The notes below the pieces were generated by a model, which saw only the letters and a program-made list of their open reading frames with translations, was not told where the DNA came from and made no database searches. This document shows positions 44,746-57,202 of a stretch of 64,000 nucleotides of DNA, piece after piece. Origin of the DNA: Congeria kusceri. Its lineage: Eukaryota; Mollusca; Bivalvia; Myida; Dreissenidae. Location: positions 28,668,329 to 28,732,328 of the forward strand of contig CM051028.1 in the NCBI GenBank assembly GCA_027627225.1, read 5' to 3'. The position numbers were made by a program, and so were the translations under genes. Positions within the stretch are counted from its first letter, which is position 1; every line of letters starts with the position of its first letter.

Positions 44746-47700
44746 CTAGAAATTTAACCTGTCCGAGTCACTACCGGTCGGCGTGTTTCCCACTATGGCC
44801 TTTGTTCTCTCTTTCCGCCCACCTTTGCGATCCCTTGCACCAGCCAGCCAATTGGTAATTAAAAGTTCCATACTTTTGCGGTTTGCAGTTTTCGTGGCTT
44901 GATTCATATGAAGACATCCTGGGAAATATAATGGTTGACTGTAGGAGAAATCCCAACTCAATGGTCATTGTTCCCATGCTAAACACAAGCTTAGCAAGAT
45001 TGTGGTTTAAACTGTTCATCCATGATTTAGCATCCATTTTTTCACAGACATCAAATGAAAGATGCAAGCTATTATAAGTTTATCACATAATGTGGATCTT
45101 AATTTTGAATTGTGACTTGTATATTATTCAGGTAAAAATGTTGACTCAAGTTTACAACACATAGCAAATTTGGTTATAAACAATGGGAGGGGGTATGAAC
45201 TAAGAATGATACTTACGAAACAGAATGTTGCAAATATTCAGTGATTCGAACTTGAGCTTCCCCTTCGTCCCCTTATAGTTGTAACGTCTAGCTAGTGGTG
45301 TTGTTATAAATGCTTGTAATATTCTGGAAACAGTTTCGTCGTTTGATGAACCCCCATAAGCATCTAGGTACTTAACCAAAAAAAAAAAAAAAAATGCTAG
45401 TAAACAACATGATGATGAGAACCAAAATCATGTACAGTTTCTATGCAGCATTCAACGCCATTGCCATTCCAATAATGTTGTAATGTTTGGATAATATATT
45501 TATGCCCCTACTGCATTTGAGAATATAAAACATATTTTGCATCAATGGCAGGCTCTGGTAAACAATATCTTGGGTTACACGTTCTTTCTTTTAGATGTCT
45601 GCAGCAAATAACTTTCGAAAACATTATGACAGAAGTAGAATTTACTTGCAATGATCTATTGTTTCTTCCTGTATTACACAGAAGACACATTGCAAATCTG
45701 AGTCCAATTGTTTGGTAGTTCAGGTGTCTGTATGTCAGCTAAATCGCAACAGTGAAAGTTTTGTTCATTATTTTTAATGATTTATCAATGCCTATCCTAG
45801 AACCAAAAATTCATAATGATAAAAATGACACAAAATTACAAACTCCATAGGTTTGTGTTATCTCCCAAATTAAAAAAGCCCTACATTTTTCAATTGACAG
45901 TGTAAAATTACATATGAACAGTTTAAAAGTATTGATTACTCTCACCAGAATGAAAACAGCAACAAAAAAACATCACTCACAATAGAGGATGCAGCTCTTC
46001 CGTCTATAACACAGCCATAAAAGCGTTCCATGTCCTAAACGGAGTTCAAGGGTAGCACGATGCCCTCAGGAAGCTTACTAGGTACAGAAACAGCATCTGA
46101 AGACCTGCATAACAGCAACCTCAGGAGCCGATGGTTTTCTTTGATATCTTCCTGTATTGATTCCATCATCGTGAAAATTCTCAGGTCACGCGCTGAGGAA
46201 AATGCATGATTTTTTTATTAAAAAAAATATCGTAAAACCGAACTTAAACATCTTACATAAAGATATTTAAGAACTTAACGCACAAACTTAGCTCAAATTG
46301 TCACAATGGTTTAAAAAAAGGATTATACACTGAGGTTGCAGCACTTGGTGTTTGGAATATGGTGTCCGCCTTAAGATCAGGAGGTCAAGAGTTTCATTCC
46401 TACTGGGAGAGAAATCAATCAAAAGACACCAAGTACTGGTTCAGCCTAGGAAAGTCCGAAACAGACTCTAAAGTGTCCCAATAATCATCAAGCTTTTGAA
46501 ATAATTGCGCTTAATAAATTAAACTTAAATTGATTTATTAATTAAATTAACATGTTTTCTGAAATGCACACCGTGAGTCCAAAAATGGACTAGTAATAAT
46601 GACAGGATTAGAAAATAAAGATTCTAGTTAACTTTCCTGAATTTCTTTTGATGATCCATAGTTGCTCGTGGAGTAGCATGATTTATGGAACAACTAGTAC
46701 TGGGATCAACAGGTGGCGTGGGCAACTCATGTATTATTACAGGTCTTGGAGACGTTGGCTGGGGCCTGGTGTTGGCTGCCTCATCACTACCAGGATCGCT
46801 GTCTACAAGTCTTCGTGGAATGCTGTAAAAGTGGTTTATAAACGGTTTTATAGCCTTTATTGATTGTGTTATAGCATTTTGAGAATACATGTATGGAGAT
46901 TTTTAACTAATTAACTCGTGTTTTACTCTACTTTGGATTCAGCCGCTCTGTGTCGGGTAATAAAACCTTTTTATATACATCATGTATTTTACATGTAGTT
47001 CATTATTGTTCGCCAGTTTCTGTGGAATTAGAGTTTAAATTTTTTAATTAGGTTTGGAGTCTTGTTTTAAAACCAATCATTAATAGCCAGGACGTCACGA
47101 AAAATATTAATATCTACGTTTCAATGTTCTGTTTATCGTTTTAATACACTATCTTGTCTGCAAAGGACCATCCATACATAACAAAATAAATGCCTTGCAA
47201 GTTTCATAATTGAAAACAGTTTCGTACCATTTCATTCTTTTTGTTGGCAGTTCTTCTTCCTCAGACTGAAGATCTGGTGTGTCCTCCGCCTTTCGCAACC
47301 TCTTCCTAGCACTTTCCAGTGATCCTGAAAATAAAGGACAATAACTATAAACCAGCTGTGATTGCTTTGAAGGTCAATTATGTTTCATTGTTACTAAGTG
47401 AACATTTTTATTGACATACAACATATTCTTATTGTTTAACTCCAAAACCACATTCATACATAGTATAATTAAAAAGTAATTTATATCTTTTACTTAGAAA
47501 CGCTTGATGGCTAAACAGATTTTATTCACCAAGGCCTTAACTAATTGTTAATTATAAAAAAAAAGAGAAAAATCAACAACTGCTTACCAGTGTACAACAG
47601 GCGAACAGGATTCTCAGACCACCCTTCTGCGGACACTTCTTCCTTTTCTACTACCTTATTGACACGTATACTTCCTTTGTAGGGAGGCCACATGGCCCTG

Positions 47701-47780
47701 TCACCATTTAGCCATGATTCCGGACCAATGGCCACAGATTCCTCCTCAATGAAGATTACCAGATGAAAGTGAGAAAACAT
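44746..47780 (-). pseudogene. DUF4806-like gene, six exons, interrupted
   Basis: Exons on the minus strand are 47780-47588, 47324-47228, 46822-46633 (or 46632), 46192-45981, 45370-45217 and 44918-44746, with standard acceptors and mostly standard donors and matching phases. Exon 1 starts at ATG 47780 and reads FHLVIFIEEESVAIG, then WLNGDRAMWPPYKG. Exon 2 gives SLESARKRLRKAEDTPDLQ. Exon 4 gives LPEGIVLPL. Exon 5 gives DAYGGSSNDETVSRIL and YNYKGTKGKLKFESL. Exon 6 gives NWLAGARDRKGGRKER and ends at TAG. This order matches the animal DUF4806 family (about 340 residues, unknown function, often multicopy). Two defects are visible: TAG at 46037-46035 inside the conserved domain, and a donor at the end of exon 3 that is one base out of phase (AAAG/TTAAC). 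A 16-base T run serves as the pyrimidine tract of exon 5. It is likely a pseudogene or transposon passenger. Confidence 0.65.
46330..46520 (+). mobile_element. SINE family C copy in an intron
   Basis: GAGGTTGCAGCACTTGG and 'atggtgtccgcc' (tRNA-like head), then 'gacaccaagtactggttcag' and 'aatcatcaagc'. It sits between exons 3 and 4 of the DUF4806-like gene, opposite in strand. Confidence 0.6.
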
Positions 47781-48860
47781 TTTGCATGGAAGTCAATTTT
47801 TAATAATTTTCAATGATATTATTATTATATTTATACAACAAATTAAACTTTCCTCAGTATTTTGGCATTAACTTTCTCACCAGGTTTTGCATTCTTTTTA
47901 GGGATTTTAGTTCATGAGGAATCCTGTTTCAGGACTTTTTATGCCCCCACTTTAGAGGGGGTGGGGGATATAGATTTGCCCTCAGGGCTTTTTTCACCAT
48001 TTTGGGAATATGACCTTTTCAATTGGAATTGGGAATTTTAGCGTCAATTTACCTAAAACTGGGGAAAATCATAATGGTTTGCTTAATACAATTTTAATAA
48101 TTATACATTAACTACATAAATTACAACAAAAAGAAATACGTAAAAAAGTTATTACAACTTAACAGTCTTTATTTCCACACTGAACACCTCTTATTTCCAA
48201 ACATCTGAAAGTCAAACCATCATTTGGGAATTTTGGGACTGGATTTGGGAAAAAAGATACTTTTTGCCATTACTAGAGTGATGAAACTTTATAAGCATAT
48301 TCATCTGCATCGAGGCTTGTGCACCTGGGTATTTCGGTGCAGTAACCATTTGCAGACCATTTCACTAATACGAAGAAACAAAATTCCTGTGAATCAGTAT
48401 TTTAACCTTTAAAGTTTCATTTTACAAATTGGCTTTTCAAGCCAGAGCCTGAGAGGTCCTTTGAATTTTAGCTTTCAATATCTACTCAGTTTTTCAGTAG
48501 TACTAAAATTCCAGTTTTGATATACACAAAACCCACCAAATTATTCTATTCAATGAAATTCAATCACTCTAGTCACAACTGCTAAAGCACTATAATTCAT
48601 TTCAATTGGTTCATGTTTAAAAAGAAACAATTCCATTTTCAGTCTTTATAAAAGGCATAACCATTAATTATAATTATCCATTCAATCTCTCAAACTTAAT
48701 TATATAATGTTCATTACTTCCTGACATTTTAATATGAAGAACTATGCAGGTACTTCATTGTTACTTTCTATATCAAAGAATTTAAATTGCAAGATATATG
48801 TGTACTCTTCTATTAGACATGGTCGAAGACAATTCACTGTTGCAGTGTTGAGATTTTTTT
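47781..48860. other. Noncoding region with a directly repeated segment
   Basis: 'tatgcccccactttagaggg' (47940) is a fragment of another repeat family. About 48115-48270 ('gttattacaacttaacagtc', 'tttccaaacatctgaaagtc', 'gatactttttgccatt') is repeated directly at 51395-51560, so the two copies bracket the element at 48861-50950. Confidence 0.5.
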
Positions 48861-50950
48861 AGCTCACCTGAGCACAAAGTGCTCAGGGTGAGCTTTTGTG
48901 ATCGCCCGTTGTCCGTCGTGCGTGTGTGCGTGCGTGCGTGCGTGTGTGCGTGCGTCGTCAACTTTTCATTCAAACAACAGCTCCTCCTTAACCGCTTGGC
49001 AGATTTTCACCAAACTTCACAGAAATGATCCTTGGGTGGACCTCTTTCAAAGTTGTTCAAATCTTTCCGGTCCGCTGAATATGTAGGTCACCAGAGCTAA
49101 AAATAGATTTGAAAAGTGAAAACTTTAAAAATCTTCTTCTATGAAACAGCAAGGCCCAGACCTTTGATATTTGATATGTGACATCCTCTAGAGGTCCTCT
49201 ACAAAGATTGTTCAAATTATGCCCCTGGGGTCGAAACGGACCACGCCGGGGGGGGGGGGGTAACATGGTTTATATAGAATATATAGCAAAATGACTTTAG
49301 AAATCTTCTCCTCTGAAACAACAAGACCCAGAGGTTTCATATTTGGTACGTAACATCCTATAGTGGTCCTCTACAAAGATTGTTCAAATTATGCCCCTGG
49401 GGTCAAAACTGGCCACGCCCCGGGGGTCTTATGGTTTATATAGAATATATAGCAAAATGACTTTAAAAATCTTCTCCTCTGAAACCGCAAGGCCCAGAGG
49501 TTTCATATTTGGTATGTAACATCCTTTAGTGGTCCTTTACAAAGTTTGTTCAAATTATGCCCCTGGAGTAAAAACTGGCCACACCCTGGGGGTCACATGT
49601 TGTATATAGAATATATAGCAAAATGACTTTAAAAATCTTCTCCTCTGAACCCACAAGGCCCAGAGGTTTCATATTTGGTATGTAACATCCTATAGTGGTC
49701 CTCTACAAAGATTGTTCAAATTATGCCCCTGGGGTCAAAACTGACCACGCCCCGGGGTTCTCATGGTTTGTATAGAATATATAGCAAAATGACTTTAAAA
49801 ATCTTCTCCTCTGAAATCGCAAGGCCCAGAGGTTTCATATTTGGTATGTAACATCCTTTAGTAGTCCTTTACAAAGAGTGTTCAAATTATGCCCCTGGGG
49901 TCACAACGGGCCACACCCCGGGGGTCACATGGTTTATATAGAATCTATAGCACAATGACTTTTTTAATTCTCCTCCTCTGAAACCACAAGGCCCAGAGGT
50001 TTCATATTTTGGTATGTAACATCCTATAGTGGTCCTCTACAAAGTTTGTTCAAATTATGCCCCTGGGGTCAAAACTGGCCTCGCCCAGGGGGTAACATGG
50101 TTTATAGAAACCTATATAGCAAAATGTCTTAAAATCTACTTCTCTGAAATCGCATGGCCCAGAGGTTTCGTATTTGGTATTTAACATCCTATAGTGGTAC
50201 TCTACAAAGAGTGTTCAAATTATGCCCCATGGGTCAAAACAGACCACACCCCATTGGTCACATGGTTAATATAGACATAAATAGCAAAATGACTTTAAAA
50301 TTCTTCTCCTCTGAAACCGCAAGGCCTATAGGTTTCATAATTGGTATGTAACATTGTATAGTGGTCCTCTACAAAGAGTGTTCAAATTATGCCCCTGGGG
50401 TCAAAACTGGTCACGCCCGGGGTTCAAATGGTTTACATAGACTTAAATAGCAAAATGCCTTTAAAAATATTCTCCTCTGAAACGGCAAGGCCCACAGCTT
50501 TCCTATATTTATTACATAACATTGCATAGTGGTCCTCTCCAAAGATTGTTCAAATTATGCCCCTGGGATCAAATCTGGCCACTCCCTTAGGGATCACAGG
50601 GTTTATAAAGACTTAAATAGCAAAATGACTTAAAAAATCTTTACCTGAAATCGCAAGGCCCACATCTTTCTTTTATTTGGTACGTAACATTGCATAGTGG
50701 TCCTCTCCAAAGATTGTTCAAATTATGCCCCTGGGGTCAAACCTGGGTAACCCCCGAGGGGTCACATGGTTTATATAGACTTAAATAGCAAAATGACTTA
50801 AAAAATCTTTACCTGAATCCGCAAGGCCCAGAGGTTTGTTCAAGGTTGTTCAACTTATGCCCCTGGGATAAACAAATAAGCCACGCCTCGGGGATGGAAA
50901 TTCCAATTGGGTTACAAGGTCTCAGGTGAGGTCTCAGGGCCCTCTTGTTT
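48861..50950 (+). mobile_element. Tandem-core element, AGCTCACCTGAGC hairpin to GGCCCTCTTGTTT end
   Basis: It opens with hairpin AGCTCACCTGAGCAC/GTGCTCAGGGTGAGCT (48861-48894), then 'tttgtgatcgcccgttgtcc' and a (GTGC)n run (48919-48956). About eleven units of ~168 bp follow, each with 'ttcaaattatgcccctgggg', 'tagcaaaatgac', 'tctcctctgaaaccgcaagg' and 'gtaacatcctatagtggtcc' (from 49050 to 50880). It closes with 'caggtgaggtctcagggccc' and TCTTGTTT. The ends are those of a repeat very common in bivalve genomes. Inference: it moves by a Helitron/Helentron-type or other helper in trans, because it encodes nothing. Confidence 0.8.
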
Positions 50951-51914
50951 AAATAGACTAGCCCATTGGGGCACAAACCATGAAATTACAGCTTGCCCGA
51001 ACTAATTTAATTTTGGACTTGTCCAAAGAGAAAATAAAAACATGCAGAAATTACCAATTAGATTTATTTTATACATTTTTTAAATGAAAGAAAGATCTCT
51101 TTTAAAGCGTATTTAAAACATTCATTAAACAAAGTATTTTGCAAATTTACATAGACCAGCCTGAACACAAACAATTAATCGCAAATATGCATTACAATGA
51201 ATGCATTGACATTAACAAATAAATACATTATATTTTAAACAAATTTCTTGACTATGATCACTGACGTTTTTTCTCTCAAAATATAGGATTTATTTCCAAA
51301 ATAAATACCTATAGTAATAAAGCATTCGGTTAACAACTTGTGATTCATTAGTAAAATTTGATTAATTATAGAAACAGGATGCATTATAATGTTCTGAACA
51401 AGTATAACAGTTATTACAACTTCAAACTCTTTATTTCTTCAATAAACACCCCTTTTTCCAAACATCTACAAGTCAATTAATCAATTGGGAAATTTGGGAC
51501 TGTATTTGGGGAAAACATATACTTTTTGCCATTGGAAATATGACCCTATAACGGCTATACAATTGTTTTAAAAAAGAACATATACAGAATTTTCCTCCTC
51601 AAATAAGCCGGTAAACTTTCCGCCATGTTTTTATCACCGGAAGTTAGTTGCTATGCGATTAATTCACTCACGACTACACATATTGTTCTTGGCATAGGAA
51701 AAATATTGCTAAATTTAACTCCTTTGAGTTTTCAGCTTTAAAAAATTGCAGTCGGGGGTAAAAAATATACAGTCTGTTGGGTTACAAGAAACCGACTTTT
51801 TACACCTAACTGATAATGATTATTATAGAATATTTAGAAACATAAATGTGAAAACAGCTGAGTTAAAAACATGCTGAACATACCAAATACAGTAAATTAA
51901 TAATTAATTTGAGT
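50951..51914. other. AT-rich noncoding stretch
   Basis: 51395-51560 is the second copy of the direct repeat at 48115. Nothing else was recognised. Confidence 0.45.
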
Positions 51915-52400
51915 TCTGTATTAAAGAGGCATATCGACAGTTGTCAACAATAACATTTGCACACAAAAGATTGTTTTCTGAGAATTTATATTGTAGCATT
52001 GTTAAATATGATAGTTGTGTTTTCATAAGCATTTGATAAACATATATTATTTAAATATATAAAGAATGGTCATCGCTGACACAAACACTCGTAAGTGGGA
52101 AAATTAGTAATCGTAGTAAAATTGATATAAATGAATGTACCGTTACATTCATGTTTGCCATTGATAAGGTTTGCATAGCATAGTTTAGTTTTAATTAAAG
52201 TGCGCGAGTTTGTAGGCCCGAGCTTAAATCCTGCTGGAACCATCATAATCCCCAACAAATTGTGTGTCTTTGTATATACTTTTTTTCTTAACGAGTCCAT
52301 CTCAATATCGTGTTGCAACTTAAAAAACAGCATTCGAGAAAATAGGAAAAATCTTGGGTCAATTTGTGGCTGTATTTATGAGAAGTACAGTCGATACGCT
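51915..52400 (+). repeat. Repeat family D, contiguous copy
   Basis: 'aaagaggcatatcgacag' through 'gggaaaattagtaatcgtag', 'gcgcgagtttgtaggcccga' and 'aaatcctgctggaacc' appear in one piece of ~480 bp. The B-box-like part is decayed. This copy shows that the pieces at 31.87 and 34.24 kb belong together. Confidence 0.6.
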
Positions 52401-52617
52401 CCTTTAATAATGATTTATTTTCTGTATACAGTGTTTGTATTAGACAGAAATAAATACCAGCTTATACAACAGTGTGAATTAAAGGAATAACAACATATTT
52501 TTTTTTTTTTATGGAAGAAGAACAAATTTACAAGTTACTTCATTTACATTCACTTCCTTTATATTTGCACTTAGTTGACTAACTTTAAAAATATGTAAAT
52601 CAGATGACTGCAAGGGT

Positions 52618-54580
52618 TCAGTAAAAAAACAAACAAGCAACATTTAAAACCTGTTCAACAACCAAAAGTCGTTGAAATGAGTTTTCGGATGGAGATAAAA
52701 TATTTCTAACGAGATAAATGTGACCGCTTGCCATAATGCAGTTATTACCTTGTTTTATAGAAAGAGAAAACGAGTTAGGCAGATAGATTTGTTCGAACTG
52801 CCTATACCCAGCGTAAGCTCTAGCTAATGGACATTTTTGACGTGGCTTCTTTACAGTATAATTTTTAAACGAAGGATTTTCCACTGAAAGGAGATCATTG
52901 GTACAATTTTCTGATAACCTTCTGATGACCTGTTGTAAAGGATAATTTGGTTTCCTGACAAGTCTCTTAAGTCTACCTAAAAAGATTTCAAATGCAAATG
53001 AAGAAAAGTAGTCTAAAGCACCATATCGGGAAACATCATCTGCAAGATGCACTAAACCATGGATATTATAAACATACTGGTTTTAACCATATATGTGACC
53101 TATTTGCCCAATAAATAACACAAGAAGCTGCCGTGCATAGTCACAGTAAACCTGACAAAATAATGGACTTGAATGACAATAAATAGCTACAGACAGCAAC
53201 ACGAAATGATTGTAATAAACAGCTAGTAAACTTCTTTTTAAAATAACTGATCCTAAGTAAAAAAGAAACTGTCTAAACTCTGTGGCCTTCCGTCGACCAA
53301 ATTCTTGCAGTTTTCTGCCTTTACGGAGAAATTCATTGGGCATATGAGCTGCAAAGCTAACAAGATCTGAGGACACTTTACCAAAAAATCCCGCCCCTTG
53401 TCTGCAGAAAAGAGGGCCCTTCATCCAAAGCCAAAGCAGCTTTCGTGTTACACCTATGCAAACAAGGTGCATATAATAGAGGGGAAATTGCGTTACCACG
53501 CCTATTGAAATCCCACCAAGTGGTGGGCGACCAATATGGTGTTCTTCGTTCTGCATTTCGTCAAACTGGACATCAGTTCGAAGTGGTGCATTTATTTCTG
53601 GAAAGGTCATTTTTTCAATTCACTTTCCCGTTTAACAACATTTACCACAACCGTGATAACCTGAGTGCCCTTTAGTTTGTTTGATAGATGCTCTTGCATG
53701 AGTATCTCAGATAAAACACTCAATTTCAACTGATACTTTACGATTGGAGTTTGGGATTTTAGGACCATCATGTGACAACGTAACTATTTCATCTCGAAAA
53801 CACTGAAGATATTCATGCACATTACCTGGTTTTTTGGTTACCAGAGAAAGGCCAACAACGAAAGGCCTGGATTCAAATGGTTTGACAACTCTCCCAAGAA
53901 TTGGCCAAAATTTTGCATTATTGCTCTTGAACAAATGCAGCCCATCAATATTAAACTGTAACAATAAAGTGCCAATGTCTTGTGCAGCAGACACATTTTC
54001 AATTTATTTTTACAATGACAAAGCCAGACCAAAGTGGTAATAACAACCGCCTTCAATATCCACAACATCGTAATTCATAATAGTTTTTAGTAAGGTTCTA
54101 GGATCCTTTGAAAGATACGGGTAATACACTTGAAGAATCGAAAGAAGCGCATGCAAAGCACTATGAGGAATCTTGAACGAAGATGCCCAATTACACAAGT
54201 CAGTTTCAAGAGTTAGACAATCTTGAGAATCTTCAGAATCAGAACTGAAATCTGTTTCAAATAGATAAAAGTCAGAATCATCAGAAAAATTTGGTAATAA
54301 TTCCACAAGATCATTTTGTTGGCATGCATCCATTTCAGCAATATTTTGTAGCGGGCCTTCATTGCTTTTATTTGAAAGGTCAACTGTGTGATGATCGTCA
54401 AACTGAAAATAATCATCAGTCTGGGAGTCTGACATCAATGGGAAAATTAGAACTGTTAGAACGAGAAACTACATTTGAATCAGATTCGTGATTTTCATAA
54501 ATTGCAGACACGTGAGCTTTAGCATTTGAGCGAATTTTCTATAGGATTTCCTGTATGCTGATTTCCTTTTATCTGCCATG
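52618..54580 (-). pseudogene. Animal tnp2/CACTA-like transposase remnant
   Basis: Read downward from ATG at about 54580: a basic N-terminus (MADKRKSAYRKSYRKF, then after a frameshift SNAKAHVSAIYENHES), a Ser/Asp/Glu-rich acidic stretch (54438-54230), then WASSFKIPHSALHALLSIL. The core follows: LLLQFNIDGLHLFKS and FWPILGRVV (53990-53900), FVVGLSLVTKKPGNVHEYL, KGHSGYHGCGKC (about 53655-53620), MTFPEINAPLRTD, EEHHIGRPPL, FPLYYMHLVCIGVTRKLL (53480-53430), KATEFRQFLFYLG (53280-53240) and VYNIHGLVHLADDVSRYG (53080-53020). This is the transposase-domain protein recurrent in molluscs and cnidarians, similar to tnp2 of CACTA elements. At least six in-frame stops and one frameshift inactivate it. TIRs were not found. 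The gene at 44.7-47.8 kb is on the same strand. Confidence 0.7.
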
Positions 54581-55129
54581 TTAGAAATGAATCGGAATAG
54601 AGTGAATGTCGATACCCACGAAATTATATGACAATTAATGTAAATAAAAAATATAAAACAGTTGAACAGCAAATTGAAATCTTCAAAATAAGCATATATA
54701 GAAAACAATTTCCATTCGTTTTTTCGTAAGTTTAGAAATTAATAAGAGACTATAAGACTACCATTAGTGATTTTTGTTTCTGTTTTCTTTACAAAATCAA
54801 CCGCCAGCGTCCAATCGCGCGCCATAATGTATATTTAAATATTTTTATCATTTGAAGTTAAAATATTTAAAAAAAAACTTTACCAGACAAAAAAGAATGC
54901 ACATCTATTATATTAAAAATACTTGAAAGTAAAAAAATAATAATTAAATTTATAGGTTAGAAACTACTAATATTTATTTTGACCGTACTATCTCGGCATA
55001 TAATAACTGGTATCCACATTAAAAAGGCAACGTTAAGACAAGACAAAAAGGGTAACATTGACATTTTTCGTTAATGGAATAAATTTTTTAGTATTTTTCA
55101 TTAGAAGTCGACTTTTTTGCAAGTTTTTG
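54581..55129. other. AT-rich noncoding stretch
   Basis: Upstream side of the tnp2-like remnant. No recognisable terminal repeat or gene. Confidence 0.3.
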
Positions 55130-55520
55130 CTATATGGGTCTTAAATCCGTTAAATTAGATACATATGGACCCTTTATGGGCCCCATATGGGCAAACAGCC
55201 CACCTGTTCAGGGCTGTTGGGCGTTTATTGTGAGCCCAAATGGGGCCCATATGGGTTATAAATTATGCGCTTAAGTGTTAATTACTATTTTTTGATAAAA
55301 TAACAGTAGCTTAGATCAATGCAGTCACATACTAGCACAAAAATATAAGTTTATAATAAATAAATACATTTTAAAGTATTTTTTTCCAACAGTGCTGCAA
55401 TATATGACCCATCTGGGACCCTTATAGGCAAGCCCACATGGGCTGGCCCATATAGGTCCCATATGGGTCCAATATGGGCCAGCCCATATGGGCTTACCCA
55501 GAAACAGCCCATATGGGACC
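55130..55520. repeat. CATATG-palindrome repeats, locus 2
   Basis: GGGCCCCATATGGGC, GGGGCCCATATGGGT, 'ggcccatataggtcccatat', GCCAGCCCATATGGGCTT and 'cagcccatatgggacccata' occur in two clusters (55130-55255, 55405-55530) separated by 150 bp of AT-rich DNA. Also 'caatatatgacccatctggg' complements 'cccagatgggt' near 41360, which ties it to locus 1. Confidence 0.7.
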
Positions 55521-55530
55521 CATATGTGCA

Positions 55531-55795
55531 TGTTTACTGGAATAATGATTATGATGACCATGGTCATGAACATCACTACGACAGGAAAACACTGAATCAT
55601 TTCATAAACTTCATTGCTCTTAATCTTCAGAATGGTGTAAGTTAAAGCAAACAAGGCCTTTCTTAAGCGTCAACTTCGTTATGTACAACCCAGCTACCTA
55701 GTCACAACAACACAAAAACTCATTTTGAAAAAAAAAGAATAATCACTTTTCTTGACTATGATAATAGAAAATGGAATTTTGTATGCTCTAATACC
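55531..55795. other. Noncoding spacer, host side of the foldback element
   Basis: No gene. It ends in the left target copy AATACC (55790-55795). Confidence 0.4.
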
Positions 55796-56634
55796 TATGG
55801 AAGCGTCCTGGTGCCAAGTGTAAAAATAAAAACAAATAAAAATTAATCAAGATTTTCAAACTTATCTCGTAATTACGACTTAGTATCTCGTAATTACGAT
55901 TTAGTATCTCGTAATTACTACCTAGTATCTCGTAATTACGACTTAATATGTCGTAATTACGACTTAATATCTCGTAATTACGACATAATATCTCGTAGTT
56001 ACGACTTTGTATCTCATAATTACGACTTTTTGTGTCGTAATTACGACTTTTTAAGTAAAACTGTATAAAAGCCAAATGTGATAGATGCAGTATTTCATAG
56101 ATTGAAATAGTATCGTGACCTTACTTTCATCAGACGAATTGATATGAACCTTCAAATTCGATCGTTCTTCGAATTGGGCTTAAATTATTCCGAAACTCTA
56201 GGATGTCTTGCAGTAGTGAATGATCCAGATCTAAATAGCAGGGTGCAGCACCCTGCTCTGTTTTGGTTCCTCCATGCTGCCCCTTTGGGCAGGTCAATAG
56301 TTGAATATCTTTAGAAATATCATATATTTTTGCCAGTTTTCAATGACAAATTCAGAGTCAATGCTTAAAACCTTAATTACATGTAGAAGCATTCCATTAC
56401 TATAAATGTTCAAAGAACTGGTTAGACTTTCCCCCCTGCCCCTTTAAGAGCAGAACCCTGTACCTTTTCTGATCATAGATCTTTCCCTACGTGCAGTGAA
56501 TGGCTTAAAATTAGAAACAGTAGTAGTTCTTCTTCTTCTTATTCTTCTTCTTCTTCTTCTTCTTCTTTTATTCTTCTTCTTCTTCTTCTTCTTCTTCTTC
56601 TTCTCCTCCTCCTACTACTACTATTATTACTACG

Positions 56635-56686
<52 letters not shown>

Positions 56687-56746
56687 TTACTACTACTACT
56701 ACTACTACTACAACCACTACTACTATTACTACTACCACTACTACTT

Positions 56747-56833
<87 letters not shown>

Positions 56834-56940
56834 TTATTATTATTACTACTATTGTTACTGCCACTGTTGCTGCTGCTCTGCTGCTGCTACCACTACTACT
56901 ATTACTACTACTACTACTACTACTAATACTACTACTACTT

Positions 56941-57004
<64 letters not shown>

Positions 57005-57109
57005 TACAACTACTATTGGTACTACTGCCACTGACTACTGATAAAGCTGCTGCTACTGCTGCTGCTGCTACTACTACTACTGCTACTGCTGCTGCTATTA
57101 CTACTTCTT

Positions 57110-57153
<44 letters not shown>

Positions 57154-57170
57154 GATACTACTACTACTTG

Positions 57171-57202
<32 letters not shown>

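Noticed and set aside
48861..50950. Regular ~168-bp array considered as a centromeric satellite
   Set aside because: It has defined hairpin and GGCCCTCTTGTTT ends, and only eleven units, as in a mobile element.
53445..54040. Plus-strand frames of 68-76 codons across the tnp2-like region
   Set aside because: They are antisense shadows of the minus-strand transposase remnant.
55862..56050. Regularly spaced palindromic units resembling a CRISPR array
   Set aside because: The linkers are repeated too, the genome is eukaryotic, and an inverted partner array shows it is a transposon arm.
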